A stretch of DNA of 64,000 nucleotides from Lamprobacter sp964516305 (GTDB taxonomy: Bacteria; Pseudomonadota; Gammaproteobacteria; Chromatiales; Chromatiaceae), in the NCBI GenBank assembly GCA_964516305.1, contig CAZEZH010000002.1:13255-77254 (forward strand), given 5' to 3'. The number at the start of each line of letters is the position of its first letter. Position 1 is the first letter of the stretch. Under the pieces are notes generated by a model. The model was not told the origin of the DNA. It saw only the letters and a program-made list of their open reading frames with translations, and did no database searches. Of the stretch, positions 35,777-44,415 are shown in pieces. A program made the translations under genes and the position numbers.

Positions 35777-37062
35777 TGCTGGGACGTCAGCTCACTGAAG
35801 CTGATCGGCTCATCGGTGACCTCGAGCTGGTCTAGCACATGTTCGACGACCAGATCCTCGAGCACCACGGACTCGATCGTCGCCAATCGCTGGCGGTCGG
35901 CGTAGTAGTAGTCGATCACCGCCTGCGGATCATCATAGGTTGCGGCCATCTCTTCAACCTTCGCGCGGACGCGCTCGGCATCTGGGGACAGCTCGTTTTG
36001 TTTCACAACCTCTCCGACAACAAGGCCCAGAGCGACCCGACGCCAGGCGTTGTCGGCAAAAATCTCGTCCGGCAGCTTGATCTCTGAGTTTCCACCCAGG
36101 TTCTGGGTCATCTGCTGGCGCAGCGACTCGATCTCCTCATTGACGAGTGCGGCGGGCACCAAGATGGGGTTCACCTCAAGCAGCAGGTCCATCACCTGAT
36201 TCTTGATCCTGGCCTTGACCCGCTCGGTGCGCTCGCGGTCGAGATTTGAACGCACATCGGTACGGAAATGCTCAAGATCGCCATCCTCGACACCGAACTC
36301 AGCGATGAATTCGGCGTCGATCTCGGGCAAGATCGGCTCTTCGACGGTCTTGACCGTCACCTCAAACTGCGCCGGCTTTCCGGCCAGCGCCTGTTGTGGA
36401 TATTCCTCTGGAAAGGTCACTTCCACCGAGCGCTGTTCACCCGCAGTCGCGCCGATCAGCTGCTCCTCGAAGCCAGGGATAAACCGACCGGCTCCGATCT
36501 CGACCTGAGCCCCCTCGCCATGGCCACCCTCGAAGGCCTCGCCCTCGACCTGGCCCTCGAAATCGACGACGAGACGGTCGCCCGTCGTTGCGGCCCGCTC
36601 GACCGTCTCCCACCGCTTGCGCTGCTGGCGCAAGCGCTCGATCGTCTCCTCAACATCGGCGTCGGTCACCTCAACCTCTGGCCGAGCCAAGCTGCGCCCC
36701 TCGAGAGATGCCAACGTCACCTCAGGCAGCACCTCGAACTCGGCGACGTAGGCATAGCGACCGGCAGGCTGATCCAGCTCAGGCTCGATCTCAGGACGCC
36801 CAGCCGGTCGCAGCTCGGCTTCAGCGACGGCCTGCGGATAGCTCGTTTCGACATGCTCGCTGAACACCTCCATCCGCACTGAGTCGCCGAAGCGTTGACG
36901 CAGCATACGCAATGGCACCTTGCCTGGCCTGAAACCTGGTAGGCGAGCGGAGCGAGCATAGCTTTGCAGCCGTTTTTCGATCTCCTGCTCGATATCCTCA
37001 GCAGGGAGCTCGACCTTCAACCGTCGCGTGAGACCGTCCCCAGTCTCGACCGATACTTGCAT
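35773..37062 (-). CDS. tig: Trigger factor
   Basis: Ribosome-associated chaperone and prolyl isomerase, 429 residues. The N-domain carries the ribosome-binding signature LPGFRPGKVP, the FKBP domain (about 155-240) contains GDRLVVDFEGQVEGEAFEGG and GAGRFIPGFEEQLIGA, then the helical C-domain. The start ATG at 37062 follows GGAGGA. First gene of the tig-clpP-clpX-lon-hupB series; a GC hairpin lies just upstream in its leader. Confidence 0.97.
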   Translation of the reverse strand: MQVSVETGDGLTRRLKVELPAEDIEQEIEKRLQSYARSARLPGFRPGKVPLRMLRQRFGDSVRMEVFSEHVETSYPQAVAEAELRPAGRPEIEPELDQPAGRYAYVAEFEVLPEVTLASLEGRSLARPEVEVTDADVEETIERLRQQRKRWETVERAATTGDRLVVDFEGQVEGEAFEGGHGEGAQVEIGAGRFIPGFEEQLIGATAGEQRSVEVTFPEEYPQQALAGKPAQFEVTVKTVEEPILPEIDAEFIAEFGVEDGDLEHFRTDVRSNLDRERTERVKARIKNQVMDLLLEVNPILVPAALVNEEIESLRQQMTQNLGGNSEIKLPDEIFADNAWRRVALGLVVGEVVKQNELSPDAERVRAKVEEMAATYDDPQAVIDYYYADRQRLATIESVVLEDLVVEHVLDQLEVTDEPISFSELTSQQ

Positions 37063-37079
37063 TGTCGTCCTCCGGCTAT

Positions 37080-37094
37080 GGTGCCGGTGGCACC
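37080..37094 (-). promoter_or_regulatory. Hairpin in the tig leader
   Basis: GGTGCC-ACC-GGCACC on the minus strand, perfect 6 bp stem, a few bases upstream of the GGAGGA ribosome binding site of tig. It could affect initiation; no function shown. Confidence 0.35.
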
Positions 37095-37139
37095 GAGAAA
37101 ACGAGCAAAAATAGCACTAAAGGCGCAGTGAAACCAAGC

Positions 37140-37454
37140 CTAGTCGGAATCAACCAGCTGAAGTGACGGCTTGACACGCAACCGCTTAGCCGCCTCGTAC
37201 TCATCGTCGGTCATCTGACTACCGACGATGTTGCGCAGCAGATCAGCATCCCGATCGCCTCGGTCGACCGCCAGCGAGAGCCAGTAGTGCGCCTGTGCCA
37301 GATCGATGTTGACGCCGCGGCCCTCCGCATAGATGAGGCCAAGCGCATAGAACGCATCCACCTCGCCGCGCGCCGCCGCGTCGCGAACGCGCTGCACGAC
37401 GCTTGGGTCGTTGCGCAGCAGCACCAGGTCTTTAAGGTAGCTATTATCCGCCAT
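37140..37454 (-). CDS. Sel1-repeat protein, small
   Basis: 104 residues with one Sel1-like repeat (about 28-63): ARGEVDAFYALGLIYAEGRGVNIDLAQAHYWLSLA, here given as its key positions A-Y-ALG-Y-GRGV-D-A--WL. Such alpha-helical repeats mediate protein contacts. The N-terminus DNSYLKDLVLLRNDPSVVQRVR is a partner helix. It is a stand-alone gene upstream of tig with an independent context. Function unknown. Confidence 0.8.
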   Translation of the reverse strand: MADNSYLKDLVLLRNDPSVVQRVRDAAARGEVDAFYALGLIYAEGRGVNIDLAQAHYWLSLAVDRGDRDADLLRNIVGSQMTDDEYEAAKRLRVKPSLQLVDSD

Positions 37455-37492
37455 CAGGACTCGGCACCTGCGAATGATTATCCTGTCACACG

Positions 37493-37516
37493 AAAAAAGG
37501 CGGGGGAACCCGCCTT
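37493..37516 (-). terminator. Intrinsic terminator
   Basis: On the minus strand AAGGCGGG/CCCGCCTT around TTCC, followed by TTTTTT (37498-37493). It is downstream of the 66-residue protein gene and upstream of the Sel1 gene. Confidence 0.85.
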
Positions 37517-37649
37517 ACTCGGCCCCGCCTGAGGCACAACCAGATCGACCATCCAGGACTCCGGCTGAGCCTCACGTCAGCCTCGCGCTGGTCCGGCCAG
37601 CTCACCTCAGCTCGGGCTGACAGCGACCGGCCGGATCAGAAGGCCTGAT

Positions 37650-37847
37650 TCAGCCCTTGGCCCACTTGGAGAAGTTGTCGGTGCTCTTCTCCTCACCGTC
37701 GGCATATCCAGCCTCATAGGCCTCGGTCAGGCGCTGTTCTTCGCGCTTCGGATTCTGTAGGAAACCGCACTGCCAGCCCTGGATATATTCGTCGTCGACG
37801 CCGAGCTGCTCCATCTTGGTGACAGCGTCGTAGTAAAATTGGTTCAT
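37650..37847 (-). CDS. Small protein reminiscent of ribosome modulation factor
   Basis: 65 residues from ATG 37847 (MNQFYYDAVTKMEQLGVDD), preceded by GGAGAG. The body has two related segments, YIQGWQCGFLQNPKREEQ and AYEAGYADGEEKSTDN, ending FSKWAKG. The Gly/Trp/Tyr pattern recalls RMF (GYQAG, WLGGW) but lacks its basic N-terminus, so the match is weak. I do not name it. Monocistronic with its own intrinsic terminator, followed by the Sel1 gene. Conserved small protein, function unknown. Confidence 0.65.
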   Translation of the reverse strand: MNQFYYDAVTKMEQLGVDDEYIQGWQCGFLQNPKREEQRLTEAYEAGYADGEEKSTDNFSKWAKG

Positions 37848-38228
37848 CGTCCACTCTCCGGTCAGCTGTTGAGATTCGGTTGCAAATCTTATGGTTGCGA
37901 CTGCCATTAAGCGTCGGGCAGCCGCCTGAGCCAAGCCCTTAACGGGAGCGCGCCGGACCGATTACCGAAGCGCCTCGCGCGCAGGGGGTCTCCACAACGC
38001 GCATCTACCCAAATCTGGCTTAACTAATAAGAATACCGCTTCTTTCTAATACATACCAGCACTAGCGATAGCCGGGGGCCGTTCTGCCCAGTCGCTCGAG
38101 CGCTTTGCTTGCGATTGGCAGAGGGACAACCCAACCTGTGGTAGGGATGGCTCTGGTTGGGCAGGCGGCAGTGCCGCCACATCAGCCAGCGGCACCGAGC
38201 CCGATTGATGATAGGAGACCCCTCGATT
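37848..38228. other. Divergent intergenic region upstream of moxR
   Basis: 381 bp. Contains the upstream region of the small RMF-like gene, an AT-rich block near 38015-38065, which may hold promoters, and a structured leader before the moxR gene (separate entry). No gene with a credible start is seen. Confidence 0.6.
38130..38195 (+). promoter_or_regulatory. Structured leader of the moxR operon
   Basis: CCCAACC (38130-38136) pairs with GGTTGGG (38155-38161). GGCGGC-AGT-GCCGCC (38164-38178) forms a second hairpin. GTGCCGC (38171-38177) could instead pair with GCGGCAC (38189-38195), so two hairpins exclude each other. Suggests an attenuator-like leader; ligand or partner unknown. Confidence 0.4.
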
Positions 38229-39272
38229 ATGCGTCCCGCTCAGTTGTTATCCGTCCTCGAGCGCGAACTCACCAGCGCCGCAGAGGGCCATCATACGCCG
38301 GTCATGCTCTGGGGACCGCCGGGCGTCGGCAAGTCGCAGATGATCGCGTTAGTTGCTGAACGCCACCAGGTACCGATGATCGACATCCGACTCTCGCAAA
38401 TGGAGCCCAGCGATCTGCGCGGCATCCCCTTCCGGGTCGACCGGCACGTCGAATGGGCCATACCCGCCTTGCTTCCAGACGCAGAGCGCCACAGCGAGGC
38501 CGGCATCCTGTTCTTGGACGAGATCACCTCGGCCCCGCCCGCAGTCTCTGCCGCCGCCTATCAGCTGATCCTCGATCGCCGACTTGGCGAGTACCAGGTG
38601 CCTAAGCACTGGGCGATCTTCGCCGCCGGCAACCGGCAGGGCGACCGAGGCGTCACCTACAGCATGCCGGCACCACTAGCGAATCGTTTCTCGCACTTCG
38701 AGGTCGACACACATCTTGACGACTGGGTCGCCTGGGCTTATCGCAAGGGTATGGATGAACGGGTCATCGCCTTCCTGCGCTTTCGCCCCGAACTCTTGTT
38801 CGACTTCGACCCCGCTCACAACCCGGTTGCCTTTCCATCACCGCGCTCCTGGGAATTCGCACATCGCGCACTGCAAAAATTCCAAAACGATCCGCAGCTG
38901 CTCCAGGGGACACTGCAGGCCTGCGTCGGACCGGCAGCCGGCATCGAACTCTCCGCCTTCGTTGCCAGCATCGACCAAATGCCGGATCTTGACGCCATCT
39001 GCCGCGGCGAGGCGGTCCCGGTGCCAAAGGAGATCGATCTCCAATACGCGGTTGCAGCGGCCCTGGTCGGCAAGGCGATTCGCGCTCGCGGCGGCGCCGA
39101 ACATCAAACCGTGATTGGCAACATCCTGGTCTATGCCGGGCGCTTCCCGCAGCGCGAGATGGGCGTCATGTTGGTCTCCGACCTGCACCGCGCCATCGGC
39201 AGCGATCTGTTCGAGGTCCCGGCCTTCGCCGACTGGGCCAATGCCATAGCTGACGTCATGCTCTACAACTAA
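38229..39272 (+). CDS. MoxR family AAA+ ATPase
   Basis: 347 residues from ATG 38229 (GGAG 12 nt upstream). Walker A GPPGVGKS at 29-36, Walker B GILFLDEITSAPP, and the MoxR-typical segments MEPSDLRGIPFR and PAPLANRFSHFEV. MoxR ATPases act as chaperones that insert cofactors or assemble complexes with VWA-domain partners. It sits 20 bp upstream of an HExxH/VWA gene, the usual pair. Substrate unknown. Confidence 0.93.
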   Translation: MRPAQLLSVLERELTSAAEGHHTPVMLWGPPGVGKSQMIALVAERHQVPMIDIRLSQMEPSDLRGIPFRVDRHVEWAIPALLPDAERHSEAGILFLDEITSAPPAVSAAAYQLILDRRLGEYQVPKHWAIFAAGNRQGDRGVTYSMPAPLANRFSHFEVDTHLDDWVAWAYRKGMDERVIAFLRFRPELLFDFDPAHNPVAFPSPRSWEFAHRALQKFQNDPQLLQGTLQACVGPAAGIELSAFVASIDQMPDLDAICRGEAVPVPKEIDLQYAVAAALVGKAIRARGGAEHQTVIGNILVYAGRFPQREMGVMLVSDLHRAIGSDLFEVPAFADWANAIADVMLYN

Positions 39273-39292
39273 CGGCTCGGACCTGGACATCC

Positions 39293-40657
39293 ATGGCTGC
39301 AGATTTCATCGGCGATATCGATACCCACCCCCAGGGTGAGTGCCCCAGCGAGGTCACGCCGAGCCTCGATGCTCAAGACCTGCAGGCAATTGAGACCAAG
39401 CTCTCATCTGCCCGCACCCGACTGATCCTGGACAAGCCCTTTCTCGGCGCCCTGGTGCTGCGCCTGCCACTGCAGGTTGCCAGCAGCGACTGGTGCCCAA
39501 CCACAGCGACCGACGCCCGCGCCTTCTACTACAACCCCGAGTACATCGACACACTCACCCTCGACGAGACCCAGTTTATGCTGGCGCACGAGGCGCTGCA
39601 CTGCGCGCTCTCTCATTTCGCGCGCCGGCAGCACCGCATCAAGCACCGTTGGGACCTGGCCTGCGACTACGCGATCAACCCCTTGCTGGTCGACGACGGC
39701 CTGAAACCGCCGCCGAACGCCCTGTTGATGCCGATGTATAAGGGGATGACCGCTGAGGAGATCTATCCGCAGATCGATGATAACGATCAATCTGAAACCC
39801 TGGACACCCATGCCTACGACCGCGACGCTGACGGCCAAGGCCAGCACTCAGGCATGGACGAGCACGATCTTCAAGATCAGCAGCGCCAGACCAAGGCCGA
39901 TGATGGCGAGAAAGGCCAAGGGACACCGCAGCAGGCAAAACAGTCCGACAATGAGACCGGCCGTGGCGAGCAAGCGCCAGAAACCGCGGCGGGAAAGGGC
40001 GCCGCACCCCCACCACTGACCCCGGACGAGCAAGAAACGTTGCAGGTGCAGTGGCAGCAACGTATGGCCGGCGCTGCGCAACAGGCGATGCAGGCGGGTC
40101 GACTCGGCGGCGAACTCAAGCGCATGATCGACCATCTGCTGCAGCCGCAGTTGCCTTGGCGCATGCTCCTTGCGCGTTACATGAATGCCCTCTCACGCCA
40201 TGATTACAGTTGGTCGCGACCGTCCCGCCGGGAGGGTGATCACATCCTCCCGAGCCTGCGCAGCCAGCGCATCGATCTGGTCGTCGCGGTGGATACCTCC
40301 GGTTCGATCAAGGACGCCGAGGTCCAAGAGTTCATCGATGAGGTCGACGCCCTTAAGGCCCAGGTGCAGGCGCAGGTCACCCTGCTGCCCTGCGATAGTG
40401 CCCTCGCCCCGGGCGCACCCTTCCGTTTCGAACCCTGGGAACGTTTTCAGCGCCCGCGCGACCTAATCGGCGGTGGTGGCACCAACTTCAGACCAGTGTT
40501 CCAATGGGTGGACGATCAGGGGCTGAGTCCCGATCTACTGGTCTACTTTACTGACGCCCAGGGCACTTTTCCGGAACGCGAGCCAGCCTACCCAGTGATC
40601 TGGCTAGTCAAAGGCCGCGGTGAGGTGCCTTGGGGGCAGCGCGTGCAGCTGAATTGA
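39293..40657 (+). CDS. Putative metallopeptidase / VWA domain protein
   Basis: 454 residues. The N-terminal domain carries HEALH (His99, Glu100, His103), a zinc-peptidase-like motif. The middle (about 165-260) is Gln/Asp/Gly-rich and looks disordered. The C-terminus has the VWA MIDAS motif DTSGS (about 332-336) in VAVDTSGSIKDAE, plus GGGGTNF. This is the DUF2201-type partner of MoxR ATPases, which may use MoxR for remodelling. Cytoplasmic by lack of a signal. Operon with moxR. Confidence 0.9.
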   Translation: MAADFIGDIDTHPQGECPSEVTPSLDAQDLQAIETKLSSARTRLILDKPFLGALVLRLPLQVASSDWCPTTATDARAFYYNPEYIDTLTLDETQFMLAHEALHCALSHFARRQHRIKHRWDLACDYAINPLLVDDGLKPPPNALLMPMYKGMTAEEIYPQIDDNDQSETLDTHAYDRDADGQGQHSGMDEHDLQDQQRQTKADDGEKGQGTPQQAKQSDNETGRGEQAPETAAGKGAAPPPLTPDEQETLQVQWQQRMAGAAQQAMQAGRLGGELKRMIDHLLQPQLPWRMLLARYMNALSRHDYSWSRPSRREGDHILPSLRSQRIDLVVAVDTSGSIKDAEVQEFIDEVDALKAQVQAQVTLLPCDSALAPGAPFRFEPWERFQRPRDLIGGGGTNFRPVFQWVDDQGLSPDLLVYFTDAQGTFPEREPAYPVIWLVKGRGEVPWGQRVQLN

Positions 40658-40675
40658 TCATGTATCTTTATTGAC

Positions 40676-42163
40676 ATGGGCCGACATCAACTTCGGAACC
40701 GCAAGCTTTGGGCTGTTCGACTGCGCGCGCCGTCACTGGCCATCGCCCTCGTGCTCATTGTCCTTCCCAACTTGGGACCTGCAGACCCCCTCGCACTGCC
40801 GGATTTCGGCAGCTCGGCCGATACCCTGATGTCGCGCGCCGAGGAGCGCGATCTCGGCCAGGAATTCATGAAATGGGTGCGCAAGGCGCTCCCGATCTCG
40901 GCTGACCCAGTCCTCACCGACTACATCCAGACGCTGGGCCAGCAGTTAGTGGCCACAAGCCAGAATCCAGGACGCTATGAGTTCTTTCTGATCGAGGAGC
41001 CGACCATCAATGCCTTCGCCGGCCCGGACGGGCATATTGGCGTCTTCGCCGGGCTAATCCTAGCCTCGCAAACCGAGGGCGAACTCGCCGCGGTGCTGGC
41101 ACATGAACTCGCGCATGTCAGTCAAGATCACCTGATGCGCAGTTTTGAGTCGCAACGACAGATGGCCCTGCCCGCCACCGCCCTGCTCTTGGCCGCAGCC
41201 GTGCTCGGCGCCACCGTCGACGCCAATCTTGGCGCCGCCGGCCTCATGGGTGTCCAGGGCGCTGCGGCACAGAGGCAGATCAACTTCACACGCGCCAACG
41301 AGGAAGAAGCCGACCGCATTGGGATCGAAACCCTAGCCCGCGCCGGCCACAATCCCTACGCGATGCCGGGCTTTTTCCAACGCCTCGCCAAGACCACCCG
41401 GGTCTCCAAAAGCGAGGCTCCTGAGTTCCTGCGCACACATCCTGTGACCACCAGTCGCATCGCTGATGCACTCAACCGAGCCCGCCAATACGGCGTACGC
41501 CAGCGCCCAGACAGCCTCAGCTTTCACCTCGCGCGCGCCAACCTGCGCCAGCGCAGCGAGAGCAATCCGTCGCGTGCCGTCGAGCACTTCGCCAAGACGC
41601 TCGAGCAAGGCCGCTATCGTGACGAGACCGCACAGCGCTACGGCTACGCACTCGCCTTGACGCGAACAGGCCGCCTCCAGGCCGCTCGAGCCCAGCTCGA
41701 GCCACTGCTCGAGGAGCATCCATCGCAGACCGAATTCCTCGTCCTGCGCGCCGAGATCGACCGCCGTGCCGGCAAGCCACAGCAGGCCGTGCAGGATCTG
41801 AAAGGGCCCGTCGGCCTCTCTCCCGGCAATTGGCCGCTCAATCAAGCGTACGCAGAGTCGCTCATCGCCGCCTCGCAGCCGAAAGAGGCACTAGCGGCGC
41901 TGCAACGATTCGTTGCCCTGCGACCCGATATCGCGCCCATCTACGAGTTGATGGCCGACGCAGCCGGAAAATCGGGGCAACGCGCATTGAATTACCGTTA
42001 TCGTGCCGAATACTTCTACTCCAGCGACGAGCTTGAGCCGGCAATCCGACAGCTTGAGTTGGCGCTGCGGTTAAAAGACCTCGACTTCCACCTCGCCTCG
42101 AGGCTACAGGTACGGTTGAACGAGCTGCAGGCCTTAGAGCGGGCGCGCAAGGCCCGAGAATGA
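40676..42163 (+). CDS. bepA: M48 family metalloprotease, BepA-like, with TPR repeats
   Basis: Periplasmic zinc protease that maintains outer-membrane assembly. 495 residues: signal or anchor (about 13-34), HELAH zinc site at 143-147 with the third ligand in the EEEADRIG block, a short hydrophobic region (about 165-190), and a C-terminal TPR region from about 270 (ARANLRQRSESNPSRAVEHF on). It ends in basic helices. Follows the VWA gene by 19 bp; may be read with it or by its own promoter. The gene name is by resemblance. Confidence 0.87.
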   Translation: MGRHQLRNRKLWAVRLRAPSLAIALVLIVLPNLGPADPLALPDFGSSADTLMSRAEERDLGQEFMKWVRKALPISADPVLTDYIQTLGQQLVATSQNPGRYEFFLIEEPTINAFAGPDGHIGVFAGLILASQTEGELAAVLAHELAHVSQDHLMRSFESQRQMALPATALLLAAAVLGATVDANLGAAGLMGVQGAAAQRQINFTRANEEEADRIGIETLARAGHNPYAMPGFFQRLAKTTRVSKSEAPEFLRTHPVTTSRIADALNRARQYGVRQRPDSLSFHLARANLRQRSESNPSRAVEHFAKTLEQGRYRDETAQRYGYALALTRTGRLQAARAQLEPLLEEHPSQTEFLVLRAEIDRRAGKPQQAVQDLKGPVGLSPGNWPLNQAYAESLIAASQPKEALAALQRFVALRPDIAPIYELMADAAGKSGQRALNYRYRAEYFYSSDELEPAIRQLELALRLKDLDFHLASRLQVRLNELQALERARKARE

Positions 42164-42338
42164 GCCTCAGACTATGATGCAGCGCGCCGCAGAAACTTCG
42201 GGGTTTCCCCAGTCCGCAAGACCATAAATGCGGTTTTCAGTGTCCGACGAATACGCTAAGCTAAGCCGGTCGTAACAAAAAAACGATCGACCTCCAGCCC
42301 CAAAGGCTCCAACCCGTGTTCGATAGAGGAGATGTTCC

Positions 42339-42812
42339 ATGATCGACGCAAAACGTAGAACCCTGCTTAAGGGCTCCCTTGGTGCCAGCGCGATCGGCGT
42401 TGCCGTCAGTGCTGGCCTGCTGACCCCCGGCACCGTCTTCGCTAACTGGCCCAAGGAGGCCTTCGCTGCGAGCGAGACAGATGCCGCCCTGAAGGATCTA
42501 CTCGGCAGCGCTTCCACCGAAACCAGCGATCAGGTCAAGATCAAGGCCCCCGACATCGCTGAGAACGGCGCCGTAGTCCCAGTGACGGTCGAAAGTGACG
42601 TCGAGGGCGCCAAGTCGATCTCAATCATTGCGGCCGGCAACGGAACCCCGTTGATTGCCTCGTTCGATCTGGGCGCTGACGCCGTCCCGTTCGTATCCAC
42701 CCGCATCAAGATGGCCAAGACCGCTGACGTCATCGCAGTGGTGCAGACCGAAGGTGGCCTGCTCAGCGCCGCCAAGCCCGTCAAGGTCACCATCGGCGGC
42801 TGCGGCGGCTGA
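42339..42812 (+). CDS. soxY: Sulfur carrier protein SoxY
   Basis: Periplasmic protein that carries sulfur intermediates on a C-terminal cysteine during thiosulfate oxidation. 157 residues with a twin-arginine-type N-terminus (KRRTLLKG, Arg6-Arg7), a signal to about residue 36 and the swinging-arm end GGCGG with Cys155. AGAGGAG precedes ATG. First of the soxYZ pair; soxB, soxXA and soxCD are not in this window, as in many purple sulfur bacteria where Sox genes are split. Confidence 0.96.
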   Translation: MIDAKRRTLLKGSLGASAIGVAVSAGLLTPGTVFANWPKEAFAASETDAALKDLLGSASTETSDQVKIKAPDIAENGAVVPVTVESDVEGAKSISIIAAGNGTPLIASFDLGADAVPFVSTRIKMAKTADVIAVVQTEGGLLSAAKPVKVTIGGCGG

Positions 42813-42863
42813 TCACCGACGCACCCTGGCATCATCAATCGGATAACGAACTGAGGTAAGACA

Positions 42864-43178
42864 ATGGCAGGCGATATCAAAATCCGCGCCAAGACCAGCA
42901 ACGGCGTGACCACCGTCAAGTCACTAATGAGCCACGAGATGGAAACCGGGCTCCGCAAGGACAAGAAGACCGGCGAGCCGATCCCCGCTCACTTCATCCA
43001 AGAGGTCACCGCCAAATGGAAGGATCAGGTCGTGATGACCGCCTTCTGGAGCGGTGGTGTCTCGAAGAACCCCTATCTGTCGTTCAAGTTCAACGGCGGC
43101 GAAAAGGGCGACACGGTCGAGATCACCTGGGTCGACAATCAGGACCAGACCCAGACAGGCACCGCCGAGATCGGCTAA
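42864..43178 (+). CDS. soxZ: Thiosulfate oxidation protein SoxZ
   Basis: Immunoglobulin-fold partner of SoxY that forms the SoxYZ heterodimer, exported by piggyback on SoxY's Tat signal since SoxZ has none. 104 residues with IKIRAKTSNGVTTVKSLMSH, the conserved ETGLRKDKKTGEPIPAHFIQ segment and the NPYLSFKFNGG end region. It lies 51 bp after soxY and before an intrinsic terminator. Confidence 0.97.
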   Translation: MAGDIKIRAKTSNGVTTVKSLMSHEMETGLRKDKKTGEPIPAHFIQEVTAKWKDQVVMTAFWSGGVSKNPYLSFKFNGGEKGDTVEITWVDNQDQTQTGTAEIG

Positions 43179-43220
43179 TCGCTGAGTGCATCGAACTCGA
43201 CGCCCCGAGCGCAACATCTA

Positions 43221-43248
43221 AGCCCCGCTGTCAGCGGGGCTTTTTTTT
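43221..43248 (+). terminator. Intrinsic terminator of soxYZ
   Basis: AGCCCCGCT-GTC-AGCGGGGCT, perfect 9 bp stem, followed by TTTTTTTT (43241-43248). It ends the soxYZ unit. Confidence 0.93.
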
Positions 43249-43269
43249 GGGTGGGTCAGCCCCCCGTGC

Positions 43270-44307
43270 TCAGTCCGATGCCATCTGTCGCTGGCGGCGT
43301 GCGATCTCGATCGCGGACACATCACGCAATGAGCCGGTGTAGAGCTTCCGCCCACCGCTCGGGCGCCGACGAAAGCGCCGATAGCTCCATAGGTATTGGT
43401 CCGGGCAGACGGCGATACACTGCTCGATACCCCGATTCAGGGCGGCAGCTGCGGTCACATCGTCCTCACTGTCGATGCCCTCCGGCGCCCTCAGGCAATG
43501 GATACGGAAACCCCCTGCTCGCGGTAGGCGCTCGGCAATCATGAAGATCACCGGCGCACCACTTCGACGCGCAAGACGGTTCACCAACAGCATCGTATAG
43601 GCTGGCACCCCGAATAGGGGTGCAAACACGGCGCCCTTCTCTTCCCGTGGCTCCTGATCTGGCAAGATACCGGCGCTATCACCACGCTCGAGCGCCCCGA
43701 GCAGAACCCTAATCCCGCGCGCTGTGATCGGCGCTAGGGTCGCGCCGCCCCGCCTTCTGGCTTCGACGATCAGCTCATCGAGCAACCGCTGCGGTTTATA
43801 GAAGATTGCCGTTGGCCCACGCGTCGAGAGGTAGAGTCCCGCGAGCTCCCAAGCGCCAATATGCGGCGATAGCACGATCAGCCCCTGCCCCGGCTCGCGC
43901 TCCAGCAGCTCAATGCCGCGCACCTCGCGAATCAGCGACAATGCCTCGGACGGGGGGCGCATCCAGAGCGGTGCCGTCTCGAACAGCGTCTTCCCCAACT
44001 CACGCAGGCTGCGATTGCGCATCCGCACCAGTTCCGCGGCTGGCCGCTGCGGCGCATAGAGGCCGATGTTGATCAACGCATTGCGCCGCTGGCGGTTCGG
44101 GATCAGTGCCATTCCCCAGCCCAGGACAGCGCCCATCCGATGCAGCACCGGCAGCGGCACTCCTGCCAAGGCCTGCACCAAGGCGCGTGCGACACGTTCG
44201 CGCCAGCTCAAACCTGGTGAGGGCTTAGTAGCCGCGCGCGAGGGATTCGAAGTGGCAATCGAAGGGATTTGAGTCGACGTGCGTTTGGCTCGCTGACGGG
44301 ATTTCAC
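43270..44307 (-). CDS. Lysophospholipid / lipid A acyltransferase family protein (LpxL/HtrB-like)
   Basis: Inner-membrane acyltransferase that adds acyl chains to lipid A or similar lipids. The catalytic HxxxxE motif reads LSPHIGAWELAG; also GILPDQEPREEKGAVFAPLFG, typical of the family. About 345 residues from GTG 44307 (GGAAA upstream). The frame reaches 44397, but the extra part lies in the divergent intergenic region shared with the rhodanese. Length and basic C-terminus fit. Exact substrate unknown. Confidence 0.85.
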   Translation of the reverse strand: MKSRQRAKRTSTQIPSIATSNPSRAATKPSPGLSWRERVARALVQALAGVPLPVLHRMGAVLGWGMALIPNRQRRNALINIGLYAPQRPAAELVRMRNRSLRELGKTLFETAPLWMRPPSEALSLIREVRGIELLEREPGQGLIVLSPHIGAWELAGLYLSTRGPTAIFYKPQRLLDELIVEARRRGGATLAPITARGIRVLLGALERGDSAGILPDQEPREEKGAVFAPLFGVPAYTMLLVNRLARRSGAPVIFMIAERLPRAGGFRIHCLRAPEGIDSEDDVTAAAALNRGIEQCIAVCPDQYLWSYRRFRRRPSGGRKLYTGSLRDVSAIEIARRQRQMASD

Positions 44308-44415
44308 AGGGGGTTTCCAATACCAGATGGGGCGCGAGTCGTTTATCGTAACCTGACAACCAGCGCGGAACAGCGCATAAAGATCAACAACAACCACCTA
44401 CATAAGGGGCCCCTC

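Noticed and set aside
37560..37640. GC-rich stretch with repeated TCAGC and GGCTGA units downstream of the small RMF-like gene
   Set aside because: Partial pairings are possible, but I could not find one clear long stem, and the real terminator lies beyond it at 37493-37516.
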